This document shows positions 45,879 through 56,265 of a stretch of DNA of 64,000 nt, one piece after another. Source of the stretch: Kordia jejudonensis (GTDB taxonomy: Bacteria > Bacteroidota > Bacteroidia > Flavobacteriales > Flavobacteriaceae); the NCBI RefSeq assembly GCF_001005315.1, contig NZ_LBMG01000003.1, positions 1 through 64,000 of the forward strand, written 5' to 3'. The position numbers and the translations under genes were made by a program. The notes beneath the pieces were generated by a model. That model saw nothing but the letters and a program-made list of their open reading frames with translations, made no database searches and was not told the DNA's origin. Each line of letters begins with the position of its first letter. Positions within the stretch are counted from its first letter, which is position 1.

Positions 45879-48296
45879 TTATGTTTTTTCACTGTATTTC
45901 AACAATATTCGAAGTTCATTGTATGAAAAGTCAGTGCCTGCAATTTTTTTGAGTTCGTTTAAATCTTCAAAAGTATTGTCGTTGATAAGTACCAAACCTT
46001 TGGTAACTTTTGCTGCTGGTATTATTTCGGTAATATCCAATACATCTTCCTGAACATAATGTGCCAAATGTCCTAAAATAGTGGATGCCGCCAATGCTCT
46101 TTTGCCTGCAATTTTAGCAATAGACAAACCTTCCTTGAAAAAATCTAACGAAATTTCTTTGGTGTTTTTCTTTTCAACCTCAATCACGACCACTTCTTCT
46201 TTTGACTCCAAGTTGTGTTTAGTGGTATATTCTTGTATGATTTCTAAAATTTCGTCACCATATTTTTCTACACGTTTTTTGCCCATTCCGTGTATATTTT
46301 TCAGCTGTTTTAGTGTTGTTGGTAACAATTCGCACATTTCAAATAGTGATTTTTGGGTAAATATTTGAAACGGTGGAATGTCTTCAGAATTAGAAACACT
46401 TAATCTAAACATGCGTAAATCTTCAAATAATTCTTCGTGCGTAGTAGATGTTGCAATTGCGCGTTTTACAACCTTAACTTCTGAAACTTCTAAGATTGAA
46501 TTTGCACGTATTTTTAAGTAATTTTCTGTTGAAAAATTGCCTGATAATGCTTCTAAAATTTTAGATTTTATTGCCAATTGCGCTTCTACTTCTTTCAATT
46601 GTTTTTCAAAATCGCTTGATATCGCTTGATTGTCCGTTGTAAACGTTAACGTACTTAAAACGGTTGCAATATGCGCTTTTGTGTGTGTTTTAAAATAACC
46701 AATTGCCTTTTTAAAACGTTCCTGAATTGTAGCATCTTGTTCAGGATTTTCACTATTTTCTGCTAAAGTTTCCAATTGATTTTTAAACGAATTGTTAATC
46801 TTTAGTAACGGAATAATTCCTTTATCTTTTAGTGTTTCAAGCGGTTGCAAAATGTTTCCACTCAAAGTATTTTTATGATTGTGATACAAAGATATCAATC
46901 GATTTATCGGATGCATAAAATCATGATAATCAAACACTTCATGAATCAACTCTAATTGAAACGCCTTTTGCGAAGCTTTTAAATCAGCTTCATCGGGTTC
47001 GTTTTCTTCAACTTGTTTTGTAAAGGTATTTACCGTGGTATCACTGATGATATTTTCTGCTTTTATCGGGGTTTTTAGTACAATTCCTTCCAAAGTTTTG
47101 CATCGACTCAATGCTACATACGTTTGTCCGTGTGCAAAGGAAGCTTCGGCATCAATGATAGCTTTGTCAAATGTTAATCCTTGACTTTTATGAATGGTAA
47201 TTGCCCACGCTAAACGTAACGGAATTTGCGTATAAGTACCTTCTATAGTGTTCGAAATTTCTTTGCTTTCTTTGTCAAGCGTGTACTTTATATTTTCCCA
47301 AGTTTCATAAGAAGCTTCAATAATATCGTCATTTGAACATTTTACCGTGACTGTATCTTCGTCCAAATGCAAAACGGTGCCAATTTTACCGTTGTAATAA
47401 CGCTTTTCAATGGAACTATCGTTTTTTATAAACATTACTTGCGCGCCTTCTTTGAGCACTAAATGTTCACTATTTGGATACATTTTTTCACTAAAATCTC
47501 CTGAAACGTTAGCAGTGTATACGCTTTCTTTACTCGCCAAATTGTCTAATTCCTTTTTGTTGATAGCGTCTGCACGTTTGTTGTGCGTAGTCAGTGTAAT
47601 GTAACCATCTTCCTTTTTCGGATTGAAATCTGGCTGATATTGTGTGTTTAATATTTTAGCAGAAGCCGCAGAAAGTTGGTTGTTGCGAATTTCATTCAGA
47701 ATGGCGATAAATTTTTGATTTTGTTGCCGGTAAATATATTTCAATTCAATAGCCACAATAGCCGCTTTTTGATACGCTATACTGCTAAAAAAATAAGGAG
47801 TTTTGTAATAATCTTTCAGTAATTGCCATTCATGCGGACGCACAACGGGCGAAAGTTGTTGCAAGTCGCCAATTAATAGTAATTGTACACCACCAAAAGG
47901 CGCAGTGCTTCTTTTATATCTTCGCAACACCTCATCAATGCCGTCTAAAACATCGGCACGGACCATACTAATTTCATCAATAATGACAAGATCGAGCGAT
48001 TTTATAATATTGATTTTTGTTTTACTAAACTTGCGTTGAACTGTACTCGTTTTTCCTGTAGTGCTTGGAATAAACGGATCAAAAGACAACTGAAAAAAGG
48101 AATGAATAGTTACACCTTTTGCATTAATTGCAGCAACACCTGTTGGCGCAACTACGACCAATCGCTTTAATGATCTTGCTTTGAGTTCGTGTAAAAAGGT
48201 AGTTTTTCCAGTACCTGCTTTACCGGTTAGAAATAGATTTCTATTCGTTTTTTCTATAAAATTAAATGCTAAGTCTAGCTCTCTGTTAATTTCCAT
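45879..48296 (-). CDS. PIF1-like helicase with HRDC and C-terminal HTH
   Basis: 805 residues. Walker A LFLTGKAGTGKTTFLHEL (about 20-37), motif II LVIIDEISMVRADVLDGIDE, a second RecA-like lobe with LAWAITIHKSQGLTFDKAIID and VALSRCKTLEGIVLKTP (PIF1/RecD motif). After a helical linker there is an HRDC domain (about 640-710: FQIFTQKSLFEMCELLPTTLKQLKNIHGMGKKRVEKYGDEI) and an HTH_40/RQC-like tail (SLDFFKEGLSIAKIAGKRALAASTILGHL). SF1B 5'-3' helicase for replication-fork or R-loop maintenance. The combination is common in Bacteroidota. Stands alone. Confidence 0.88.
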   Translation of the reverse strand: MEINRELDLAFNFIEKTNRNLFLTGKAGTGKTTFLHELKARSLKRLVVVAPTGVAAINAKGVTIHSFFQLSFDPFIPSTTGKTSTVQRKFSKTKINIIKSLDLVIIDEISMVRADVLDGIDEVLRRYKRSTAPFGGVQLLLIGDLQQLSPVVRPHEWQLLKDYYKTPYFFSSIAYQKAAIVAIELKYIYRQQNQKFIAILNEIRNNQLSAASAKILNTQYQPDFNPKKEDGYITLTTHNKRADAINKKELDNLASKESVYTANVSGDFSEKMYPNSEHLVLKEGAQVMFIKNDSSIEKRYYNGKIGTVLHLDEDTVTVKCSNDDIIEASYETWENIKYTLDKESKEISNTIEGTYTQIPLRLAWAITIHKSQGLTFDKAIIDAEASFAHGQTYVALSRCKTLEGIVLKTPIKAENIISDTTVNTFTKQVEENEPDEADLKASQKAFQLELIHEVFDYHDFMHPINRLISLYHNHKNTLSGNILQPLETLKDKGIIPLLKINNSFKNQLETLAENSENPEQDATIQERFKKAIGYFKTHTKAHIATVLSTLTFTTDNQAISSDFEKQLKEVEAQLAIKSKILEALSGNFSTENYLKIRANSILEVSEVKVVKRAIATSTTHEELFEDLRMFRLSVSNSEDIPPFQIFTQKSLFEMCELLPTTLKQLKNIHGMGKKRVEKYGDEILEIIQEYTTKHNLESKEEVVVIEVEKKNTKEISLDFFKEGLSIAKIAGKRALAASTILGHLAHYVQEDVLDITEIIPAAKVTKGLVLINDNTFEDLNELKKIAGTDFSYNELRILLKYSEKT

Positions 48297-48503
48297 GCGA
48301 TATTTCTTGCCTTAAAGTTAACAGAAATAGCTGATCTAATTTTACTTTGAACTATTTTTTTGATTAAACGTAGCATGTATTGATTGTCTTCAAAATTGGT
48401 ACTTGCAACACTACATATTTTTAAAAAGTATGATTTTGGTAGAAGAACGATAATATCATCAAAAAAATACTATCTTTCAATCCGAATCCTAGAAATAACC
48501 TTT

Positions 48504-49352
48504 TTGCAACAAAAACCTTTTCAAATCATCGGAATTGGAGTCGCGTTTTCTCCAAATCTAAAAGCCAACATTTACGAAGCCGCACGATTATCTTTGCTTT
48601 TTCAAGCAACGTTGGTATTGATTCATGTTGGAGAAAAATCGTCCGAAAAGATTCAAAAACTTAAGGAAATTTTAAACCCATTTAGCGCGCAACATCTTTC
48701 TTACGAACTTGTATTTAAAACGGGCGAACCTGTTGATGTTATTTTATCTACAACGATAGAAAAAAAGATCGATCTGTTGATTTTAGGAGCCTTACAACGT
48801 GAAAATTTTGTAAAATATTATATTGGTTCTATTGCAAGAAAAATTACGCGTAAAGCAAATTGCTCTATTTTATTAATGATCAATCCTTCCGTAGAACGCG
48901 TTCCGTGCGAACATATCGTGGTAAATGGTTTGGAAGATCACAAAACAAAACAAGCCATTGCTTCTGCTTTTTATGTGGGACATCAATTGGGCGCTGAAAA
49001 AATTACGATTGTTGAAGAAATTAGTCAACAGGAAGTTGCTGTTAATGTTGATGATGACAAATCGTTACGAAAAGCTACACTTTTAAAAGAGCGGATTCGT
49101 ATGCGTGAAGAAAGCCGGATTCAAAAAATGGTAACCGAAATTCCTGAAAAACATATAGAAAAAATTGTCATAAAATCGCAACCCATTTTTGGAAAACGAG
49201 GTTATTCTATCGGACATTATGCACAAGTTGTCCGTGCCGATTTGCTCGTGATGAATGCGCCAGAAAAAATGACCTTTTGGGATCGTTTGTTTCCACATGA
49301 TATTGAACACATTTTAACCGAACTACCAACCGACGTACTAATTATTCAATGA
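48504..49352 (+). CDS. Universal stress protein, tandem domain
   Basis: 282 residues from the TTG giving LQQKPFQIIGIGVAFSP; the frame is open upstream to 48384 but that part is not conserved-looking and no ATG is available, so the start is uncertain. Two Usp domains: residues about 5-140 and 143-282. In the first, VILSTTIEKKIDLLILGALQRENFVKYYIGSIARKITRKANCSILLM holds the G-x2-G-x9-G-like ATP loop in a weakened form. It overlaps the SulP gene by 4 nt, indicating a transporter regulator role. Confidence 0.75.
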   Translation: MQQKPFQIIGIGVAFSPNLKANIYEAARLSLLFQATLVLIHVGEKSSEKIQKLKEILNPFSAQHLSYELVFKTGEPVDVILSTTIEKKIDLLILGALQRENFVKYYIGSIARKITRKANCSILLMINPSVERVPCEHIVVNGLEDHKTKQAIASAFYVGHQLGAEKITIVEEISQQEVAVNVDDDKSLRKATLLKERIRMREESRIQKMVTEIPEKHIEKIVIKSQPIFGKRGYSIGHYAQVVRADLLVMNAPEKMTFWDRLFPHDIEHILTELPTDVLIIQ

Positions 49353-51586
49353 GTCCCAAAAAAAATACTTTTAAAGATTTCCTAAAAACACTTCCCAAAA
49401 ACATTTTCTCTGGTTTTGTCGTAAGTCTTATTGCATTGCCACTTGGTTTAGGATTGGCTATGGCAAGTGAAGCACCACCAATTGCAGGAATTATTGCTGC
49501 CGTTGTTGGCGGATTTGTCGTGTCTATTTTAGGCGGAAGTTATGTCACTATTACAGGTCCTGGAAATGGTTTGGTTGGTGTATTACTCATTACCATTAGT
49601 ACACTTGGAATCAACGATGCGTACGGCGCTATTATATGTTCAGGTGTGTTGTTATTGCTTTTAGGTTTCTTACGATTGGGCAAACTTGCCGATTTTTTTC
49701 CATCGTCCGCAATTCAGGGAATGTTGGCAGCTATTGGACTCATTATTTTGGCAAAATCAACACATGTAATGCTAGGAAATCAGGGTTTTCAAGGCGTTCC
49801 TGTTAGTATTGGTTCGTTTACCATTTTTGAAGAAGGAAGCGTGTTGGCATTGCTTTTCGGGATTCCTAAAACAATTATTGGACTCTTTTCAAATAAAGAT
49901 TCTGGTCTTACATATGCCGCTTTTGCGGGAATTATTAGTTTGTGTATTATGGTGTTTTATCCAAAAATCAGAAACAAATATTTGCAATTGGTTCCTGCAC
50001 CAATGTGGATTGTATTACTCTCAATTTCATTTAGTTATTACTACGAATTGGTACTACAAATGCCAAATCCTATAGCGGCAAGCGCGATGATTCCTGCAGT
50101 TCCAAGTTTTAATGAAATTATAACCGATTTGCCCGAAATTAGTTTTGGTAAAATTGGCGAAGCTGGTTTTTGGTCAGGTGCTTTTGCCTTGACGCTCATT
50201 GCGAGTATTGAATCGTTATTAAGCATCAAAGCTGTTGACAAATTGGATCCTGAAAAAAGACGATCGAACGTAAATAAAGATTTAAAAGCGCTTGGTTTGG
50301 CAACCATTGGAAGTGGTTTTTTAGGCGGTTTGAATGTAGTTACCGTAATTGCCCGAAGCTCCGTAAATGTGAATAATGGCGGAAGCAACCGATCGGCAAA
50401 CTTTTTTCATGCATTTTTCTTAATACTTTTCATTGCTCTTTTTAGTACACAGTTAACTCGAATTCCGTTGCCCGCTTTAATGGCAATTTTAGTATATACA
50501 GGTTATAAATTGGCGTCTCCTGTCATTGTAACCAAAATATTTTCGATTGGAAAAGAACAATTGGTCATCTTTTTTGTCACCTTATTGACAACCTTAAAAG
50601 TAGGATTGATTACAGGAATTGCCGTTGGTGTTTTTACGACATTTATCATTCATATCATTATCAACAAAAGTCTTTCATTATTCATTCGAAATCTTACAAA
50701 GCCAAATGTATTGATGTTTAAAGAACAAGATACAAGCAATGATTATTTTTTGAGTGTGAAGCATTTCTGTAGTTTTTTAAACTATTATAAACTAAAAAAT
50801 AAGCTTGACGCAATTCCTGAAGATACAGACGTAATTGTTGATTTTTCTATGTGTGAATTTGTAGATCATACCGTAATGGAAAACCTCAACAATTACCAAG
50901 AAATATTTGCAAAACGTGGTGGACATTTTGAAGTTATCGGACTCGATATGCACGGAACAGATTCTAAACATCCGTTTGCATTGCGACGTATTTTGCCGAT
51001 TCCGAATTTGTTGTCAAACCTAACTCGACGACAAAAAACAATGGAAGAATTGTCGCTAGATTATGACTTGAGTTACGAATCAAACAAAAATAAAGACATT
51101 CACTTTTTGGAGAATTTTTTATTCTTTCGCACAAAAAAAATCAATCATACTTACAATCAATTGGCAGAAGAAAGCAATTCGGTTCGGTTGTTCGATTTAG
51201 AGTTTTCTGAAGGAGAATTTATTGCAAAAGAAGTGGTTCGTACTACCATGATGTATGTAGAACTCAATGAAGAAATCCCTGAATTTACGCTAGATAGAGA
51301 AGGTTTTCTGGAAAAAGTATATGCATTTGCAGGATTTGAAGACATTCCAATTGACAATCATTCTGACTTCTCCTATCGTTTCTATTTATTAGGCGAAGAC
51401 CGAAAAGCAATTCAGCAATATTTTAATGATGATTTGGTGCATTTCTTTGAAAGCAATCCGTATTATCATGTAGAATCGAACGGAAAAGCCTTGTTGATTT
51501 TTGGAAAAGAACGTTTGGCAAATATCAAGGAAATTAAAGTGCTTTTTGACTTTGGAAAACGCTTGAAAAATGTACTTCGAAAATAA
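49349..51586 (+). CDS. SulP family inorganic anion transporter
   Basis: 745 residues. N-terminal SulP domain (about 20-440) with around 12-14 hydrophobic segments and the signature PLGLGLAMASEAPPIAGIIAAVVGGFVVSILGGS and TGPGNGLVGV. A STAS domain follows (about 455-570: VDFSMCEFVDHTVMENLN). A soluble tail of about 170 residues after STAS is longer than in typical members and not recognised. Substrate may be sulfate, bicarbonate or another anion. The 4-nt overlap with the Usp gene supports a regulator-transporter pair. Confidence 0.9.
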   Translation: MSPKKNTFKDFLKTLPKNIFSGFVVSLIALPLGLGLAMASEAPPIAGIIAAVVGGFVVSILGGSYVTITGPGNGLVGVLLITISTLGINDAYGAIICSGVLLLLLGFLRLGKLADFFPSSAIQGMLAAIGLIILAKSTHVMLGNQGFQGVPVSIGSFTIFEEGSVLALLFGIPKTIIGLFSNKDSGLTYAAFAGIISLCIMVFYPKIRNKYLQLVPAPMWIVLLSISFSYYYELVLQMPNPIAASAMIPAVPSFNEIITDLPEISFGKIGEAGFWSGAFALTLIASIESLLSIKAVDKLDPEKRRSNVNKDLKALGLATIGSGFLGGLNVVTVIARSSVNVNNGGSNRSANFFHAFFLILFIALFSTQLTRIPLPALMAILVYTGYKLASPVIVTKIFSIGKEQLVIFFVTLLTTLKVGLITGIAVGVFTTFIIHIIINKSLSLFIRNLTKPNVLMFKEQDTSNDYFLSVKHFCSFLNYYKLKNKLDAIPEDTDVIVDFSMCEFVDHTVMENLNNYQEIFAKRGGHFEVIGLDMHGTDSKHPFALRRILPIPNLLSNLTRRQKTMEELSLDYDLSYESNKNKDIHFLENFLFFRTKKINHTYNQLAEESNSVRLFDLEFSEGEFIAKEVVRTTMMYVELNEEIPEFTLDREGFLEKVYAFAGFEDIPIDNHSDFSYRFYLLGEDRKAIQQYFNDDLVHFFESNPYYHVESNGKALLIFGKERLANIKEIKVLFDFGKRLKNVLRK

Positions 51587-51835
51587 ACATGCAATTGTCT
51601 AGACAATGTTCTTCACTTTAATCAAATTGTTTGATATTTACCAACAAAAAACTCCTAAATAGTATCATAACACACATAAGTCAATAACTGAGAACTTCTA
51701 TTAAAACCATACTTCTAAATTTAAAATAATCTCAAAAATCAAAAATATAGGATTGGTTTTCTTAATAAAAACTTAACGAACACGCTTTTTTGTTGCGGTT
51801 TTGTTAATTTGCAACACCTTAAAATTAAATGACCT

Positions 51836-52693
51836 ATGAAGCTTTATCCCATAGCTGCTGGAAATTTCAAATTAGATGGTGGTGCAATGTTTGGTGTAGT
51901 GCCAAAATCGTTGTGGCAACGTACCAATCCTGCTGATGCTGCTAATATGATTGATATTGCTGCACGCTGTTTGCTTATTGAAGATGGAAACCGATTAATT
52001 TTGGTAGATACAGGAATGGGAAATAAGCAAAGTGATAAGTTTTACGGATACTATCATTTGTGGGGCGATGACTCCATTGAAAAATCACTGAAACACTACG
52101 GATTTCACAAAGACGATATCACAGATGTATTTATGACACATTTACATTTTGATCATTGTGGTGGAAGTATTCAGTGGAATAAAGATAAAACTGGTTACGA
52201 ACCTGCTTTTAAAAATGCTCGTTTTTGGAGTAATGAAAATCACTGGCAATGGGCAACAGTACCAAACAGACGTGAAAAAGCTTCATTCCTAAAAGAAAAT
52301 ATCATTCCGATGCAAGAAAGCGGTCATTTGAATTTTATTGCGCAACCTGAAAATGATATCTTAACAAAATCAGCTTTGGGTTTTGACGTGTTTTTTGCTA
52401 ATGGACATACAGAAAAACAAATGATTCCGATGATTCATTACAAAGGAAAAACTATTTGTTTCATGGCCGATTTATTACCAACGGTTGGTCATTTACCACT
52501 TCCTTTTGTCATGGGTTATGATACGCGACCTTTGTTAACGTTGGACGAAAAAGAAAAGTTTCTAAACATGGCAGCAGACAATAATTTCTATCTGTTTTTA
52601 GAACACGACGCACATCACGAAATTATTACCGTAAAACATACCGAAAAAGGGGTAAGACTCAACGAAGTATTTACCTGCAAAGACATATTTTAA
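51836..52693 (+). CDS. MBL-fold metallo-hydrolase
   Basis: 285 residues. The metal-binding THLHFDHCGG (HxHxDH, 102-107) and downstream NGHTEKQMIPMI, FMADLLPTVGH and LEHDAHHEI segments supply the remaining zinc ligands of the metallo-beta-lactamase fold. Most similar in pattern to lactonase-type (AttM/AiiA-like) or glyoxalase-II-like hydrolases. No signal peptide, so cytosolic. Substrate uncertain. It lies upstream of the S8 and M1 peptidase genes but with a 35-nt gap and no obvious functional link. Confidence 0.88.
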   Translation: MKLYPIAAGNFKLDGGAMFGVVPKSLWQRTNPADAANMIDIAARCLLIEDGNRLILVDTGMGNKQSDKFYGYYHLWGDDSIEKSLKHYGFHKDDITDVFMTHLHFDHCGGSIQWNKDKTGYEPAFKNARFWSNENHWQWATVPNRREKASFLKENIIPMQESGHLNFIAQPENDILTKSALGFDVFFANGHTEKQMIPMIHYKGKTICFMADLLPTVGHLPLPFVMGYDTRPLLTLDEKEKFLNMAADNNFYLFLEHDAHHEIITVKHTEKGVRLNEVFTCKDIF

Positions 52694-52728
52694 ACACATT
52701 TATAAAAATAGAATAATAAATATCTCAC

Positions 52729-54357
52729 ATGAAATTAGTAAAATCCTCATTTTTAATTGCTACTGCGCTTATTATAGCTAGCTGCGGAAGTACACCTCCA
52801 ATTTTATCAACACCGATTGAAAATATTGATACAACTCCTCTCAAAGAATCGAAGCTCTCAGAAATGGAGTTGAAAACTTGGGGACACAAAGATTTAGTTA
52901 GTGATACCATTCCTGGAATGAGTGTTGACAAAGCATACGCTGAAATCATCAAAGATAGAAAAGGTAAAAAAGTAATTGTTGCCGTATTAGATTCTGGAAT
53001 CGATATCGATCATGAAGACTTAGATGATGTGATTTGGACCAACACAAAGGAAATTCCAAACAATGGAAAAGACGATGACAAAAACGGTTATGTTGACGAT
53101 ATTCATGGTTGGAACTTTTTAGGAGATTCGTATAACGAAAACTTAGAAATGACCCGAATTGTAAAAAAAGGAACGAGTCATCCTGATTATGCAGCAGCAA
53201 AAGCAGAACTTGATTCTGAATACCAAAGGTTTTCAAATATAAAGCAACGATATGATGTAATATATCAAAGAATCAAAGGTTCTAACGATGCTCTAAAAAA
53301 ATATTTCAAAAAAGATAAGTACACGCTTGCAGAGTTAAATGCGGTGAATACCAATGATGAAACATTGCAAAATCACATTGCTGTTGCAAAACAATCATAT
53401 GCAATGCTTGGTAGAGATGTAGAATCTATTGACGAAGTTGAAGAGGTTATCAAAGATGCTGTTGAGGGCATTGCAGAGCGTTTAAACTATAACTTAAATA
53501 CAAATTTTAACGGACGAACGCCAGTTGGAGACAATCCATACGACATTACAGATACAGGTTATGGAAACGGAAACGTAAAGCACGTTAAAAAGAGTGAATC
53601 ACACGGAACACATGTTGCTGGAATTATTGCAGCAGAGCGTAATAACGGTAAAGGTGTTAATGGAGTTGCCAATAATGTAGCAATTATGGCTGTACGAACA
53701 GTTCCTAATGGAGACGAATATGATAAAGATGTTGCTTTGGCAATTCGCTATGCGGTTGACAATGGTGCAAAAGTGATTAATACAAGTTTTGGAAAATATT
53801 TCTCTCAAAACTCTCAATGGGTTAAAGATGCCATCGCTTACGCAGGAAGAAACAATGTATTAATTGTAAATGCGGCAGGAAACGAAAACACAAACTTAGA
53901 CAAAAAAGAAGTATTTCCAAATGATCAAACTTTGACAGGAGCTGAAATTTCAGATACATTCCTTACTGTTGGAGCAATTCAAAATAAGTACGGATCACAA
54001 ATGGTTGCTGGATATTCTAATTATGGAAAAACAAATGTGGATGTATTTGCGCCAGGTTCTGCTATTTACTCTACATTTCCAGAAAACGACTATAAGTCTA
54101 TTGGTGGAACTTCAATGGCAGCGCCAGGTGTTGCAGGTGTTGCAGCCTTAATTTTATCACACTACCCAAAACTAACAGCTGCACAAGTAAAAAAGATTAT
54201 TATGCAATCAGGATTGGCTATCAATAGAAACGTTGTTGTCAATCAAGATGAAGACGCAGTTCCTTTCGCAAGCGCATCACAAAGTGGTAAAATTGTTAAT
54301 GCATACAACGCACTTATTTTAGCTGATAAAGTAAGTAGAGGACAAGTAAAATTGTAA
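52729..54357 (+). CDS. S8 family serine peptidase, lipoprotein
   Basis: 542 residues. Lipobox ALIIASC with acylation at C19, so anchored in a membrane. Subtilisin triad: D88 in VAVLDSGIDIDHED, H292 in SHGTHVAGI and S462 in GGTSMAAPGVAG. An insertion of about 170 residues between Asp and His (Lys/Asp-rich, helical) is unusual compared with the short loop in subtilisin and might hold a regulatory or propeptide-like part. No C-terminal T9SS domain is seen, unlike many Bacteroidota secreted S8 peptidases. Followed after 16 nt by an M1 peptidase gene. Confidence 0.9.
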   Translation: MKLVKSSFLIATALIIASCGSTPPILSTPIENIDTTPLKESKLSEMELKTWGHKDLVSDTIPGMSVDKAYAEIIKDRKGKKVIVAVLDSGIDIDHEDLDDVIWTNTKEIPNNGKDDDKNGYVDDIHGWNFLGDSYNENLEMTRIVKKGTSHPDYAAAKAELDSEYQRFSNIKQRYDVIYQRIKGSNDALKKYFKKDKYTLAELNAVNTNDETLQNHIAVAKQSYAMLGRDVESIDEVEEVIKDAVEGIAERLNYNLNTNFNGRTPVGDNPYDITDTGYGNGNVKHVKKSESHGTHVAGIIAAERNNGKGVNGVANNVAIMAVRTVPNGDEYDKDVALAIRYAVDNGAKVINTSFGKYFSQNSQWVKDAIAYAGRNNVLIVNAAGNENTNLDKKEVFPNDQTLTGAEISDTFLTVGAIQNKYGSQMVAGYSNYGKTNVDVFAPGSAIYSTFPENDYKSIGGTSMAAPGVAGVAALILSHYPKLTAAQVKKIIMQSGLAINRNVVVNQDEDAVPFASASQSGKIVNAYNALILADKVSRGQVKL

Positions 54358-54373
54358 AATAAAACCAAATCCC

Positions 54374-56212
54374 ATGAAAATTATTAGTAAAATAAGTATT
54401 CTAGTTCTTTTGGTAGTTGTGGCTTGCGCATCGCAAAAATCTATGACTAAAATCAACAATAATGGAACTTCTTCCAGTGCATCTTCAGGCTACTGGCAAC
54501 AACATGTTGATTATACCATGGACATCGACATGAATGTAAACAATTACCAATATGATGGAACACAAAAATTAGTATACACCAACAATTCACCAGACGTATT
54601 AAACAAAGTGTATTATCACTTATATTTTAATGCCTTTCAACCTGGAAGTGAAATGGACGTTCGTTCTAGAACCATTGCAGATCCAAGTCCAAAAATAGGA
54701 AGTAGAATTAGTAAACTTTCGGATACTGAAATTGGATACATAAAAGTACTTTCGCTTACGCAGAATGGACAAAAAGTGGTGCATACGACAGAAGATACTA
54801 TTTTAGAAGTAACGCTAGCAAAACCAATTCAACCAGGTGAGTCAACTACATTTGATATGACGTTTAAAGGACAAGTTCCTGTACAAATTCGCCGTTCGGG
54901 TAGAAACAACAAAGAAGGTGTCGCATTATCAATGACACAATGGTATCCAAAAATGGCAGAATACGACTTTGAAGGTTGGCATACGCCATCATATATTGGA
55001 CGTGAGTTTCACGGTGTTTGGGGAGATTTTGATGTAAAAATTACCATTGATAAAAGCTATGTTTTAGGTGGAACAGGATATTTGCAAAATCCGAATGAAA
55101 TAGGATACGGATACGAAACAGGAACCGTAAAACGTCCTGCGGGAAACACACTTACTTGGCATTTTAAAGCGCCAAATGTACACGATTTTACATGGGCTGC
55201 CGATCCTGAATATATACACGATACGTACAAAGGAGCAAATGGTGTAACACTTCACTTTTTATACAAAAATGATCCAAGTATTAGAGATAACTGGAAAAAA
55301 TTGCAACCTAGAACAGCCGAAATGCTTGCCTATTTTAACAAATATGTTGGACAATATCCATACAAACAATACTCTGTAATTCAAGGTGGAGACGGCGGAA
55401 TGGAATACGCAATGTGTACACTAATTACTGGAAAACGAAAATTTGGAAGCTTAGCTGGTGTTACTGCACATGAATTGGCACATACATGGTTTCAGTTCTT
55501 ATTAGCTACCAACGAATCGAAACACGAATGGATGGACGAAGGTTTTACATCGTATATTTCGGGCAGATATATGAATGAAAAAATGGGCAAAAATGTTGAA
55601 AACCCATATAAGGGTTCATATAGAGCATATTTTAGATTAGTAGAATCTGGCAGAGAACAACCGCTTACCACACATGCTGATCGTTATCAATACAACAGAG
55701 CATACGGAACTTCTGCATACAGCAAAGGACTTATTTTCTTATCGCAATTAGAATATGTAATTGGAAAAGAAAACGTAGAAAAAGCGCTAAGAAAATACTT
55801 TGACGACTTTAGTTTTAAGCATCCAACACCAAATGATATCAAACGAAGTGCTGAAAAAGTTTCAGGAATTCACTTAGATTGGTATTTGACAGATTGGGCG
55901 CAAACAACCAATACCATTGATTATGGTGTAAAAGATATCAAAGGAAACACTGTTGTGTTGGAAAGAATTGGTTTAATGCCAATGCCTATAGATATTATGG
56001 TAAATTATACAGATGGAACTAGTGAAGCATTTTACATTCCGTTACGTATGATGCGTGGCGAAAAGCCAACAACGGCTACACTAAAGGACGATTGGGCTTG
56101 GGCATATCCAACCTATGAATTAAAAACCAACAAGGAAGTAAAAAGCGTAGAAATTGATCCATCGCAGTTGATGGCAGACGTTGATAGAAATAATAATACG
56201 GCGAGAAAATAA
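54374..56212 (+). CDS. M1 family metallopeptidase, lipoprotein
   Basis: 612 residues. Lipobox VVVACAS (C at about 18). An N-terminal beta-saddle domain (about 35-270) precedes the thermolysin-like catalytic domain with GGDGGMEYAMC (the GxMEN-like exopeptidase motif) and HELAHTW...WMDEG: zinc ligands H366, H370 and E389, catalytic E367. It removes N-terminal residues from peptides. The two lipoprotein peptidase genes are 16 nt apart and likely act together in periplasmic or surface peptide degradation. Confidence 0.9.
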   Translation: MKIISKISILVLLVVVACASQKSMTKINNNGTSSSASSGYWQQHVDYTMDIDMNVNNYQYDGTQKLVYTNNSPDVLNKVYYHLYFNAFQPGSEMDVRSRTIADPSPKIGSRISKLSDTEIGYIKVLSLTQNGQKVVHTTEDTILEVTLAKPIQPGESTTFDMTFKGQVPVQIRRSGRNNKEGVALSMTQWYPKMAEYDFEGWHTPSYIGREFHGVWGDFDVKITIDKSYVLGGTGYLQNPNEIGYGYETGTVKRPAGNTLTWHFKAPNVHDFTWAADPEYIHDTYKGANGVTLHFLYKNDPSIRDNWKKLQPRTAEMLAYFNKYVGQYPYKQYSVIQGGDGGMEYAMCTLITGKRKFGSLAGVTAHELAHTWFQFLLATNESKHEWMDEGFTSYISGRYMNEKMGKNVENPYKGSYRAYFRLVESGREQPLTTHADRYQYNRAYGTSAYSKGLIFLSQLEYVIGKENVEKALRKYFDDFSFKHPTPNDIKRSAEKVSGIHLDWYLTDWAQTTNTIDYGVKDIKGNTVVLERIGLMPMPIDIMVNYTDGTSEAFYIPLRMMRGEKPTTATLKDDWAWAYPTYELKTNKEVKSVEIDPSQLMADVDRNNNTARK

Positions 56213-56229
56213 GCAAGCCATACAGTATA

Positions 56230-56262
56230 AAAAAATCCCGCTAATTTCTTAGCGGGATTTTT
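56230..56262. terminator. Bidirectional terminator
   Basis: AAATCCCGCTAA-TTTC-TTAGCGGGATTT flanked by A-run and T-run, between the convergent M1 peptidase and repressor genes. Confidence 0.9.
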
Positions 56263-56265
56263 TTA

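Noticed and set aside
48384-48503. The longer start of the Usp gene.
   Set aside because: The additional 40 residues do not match a Usp domain and the proper tandem-Usp length is reached from the TTG at 48504, though the true start remains uncertain.
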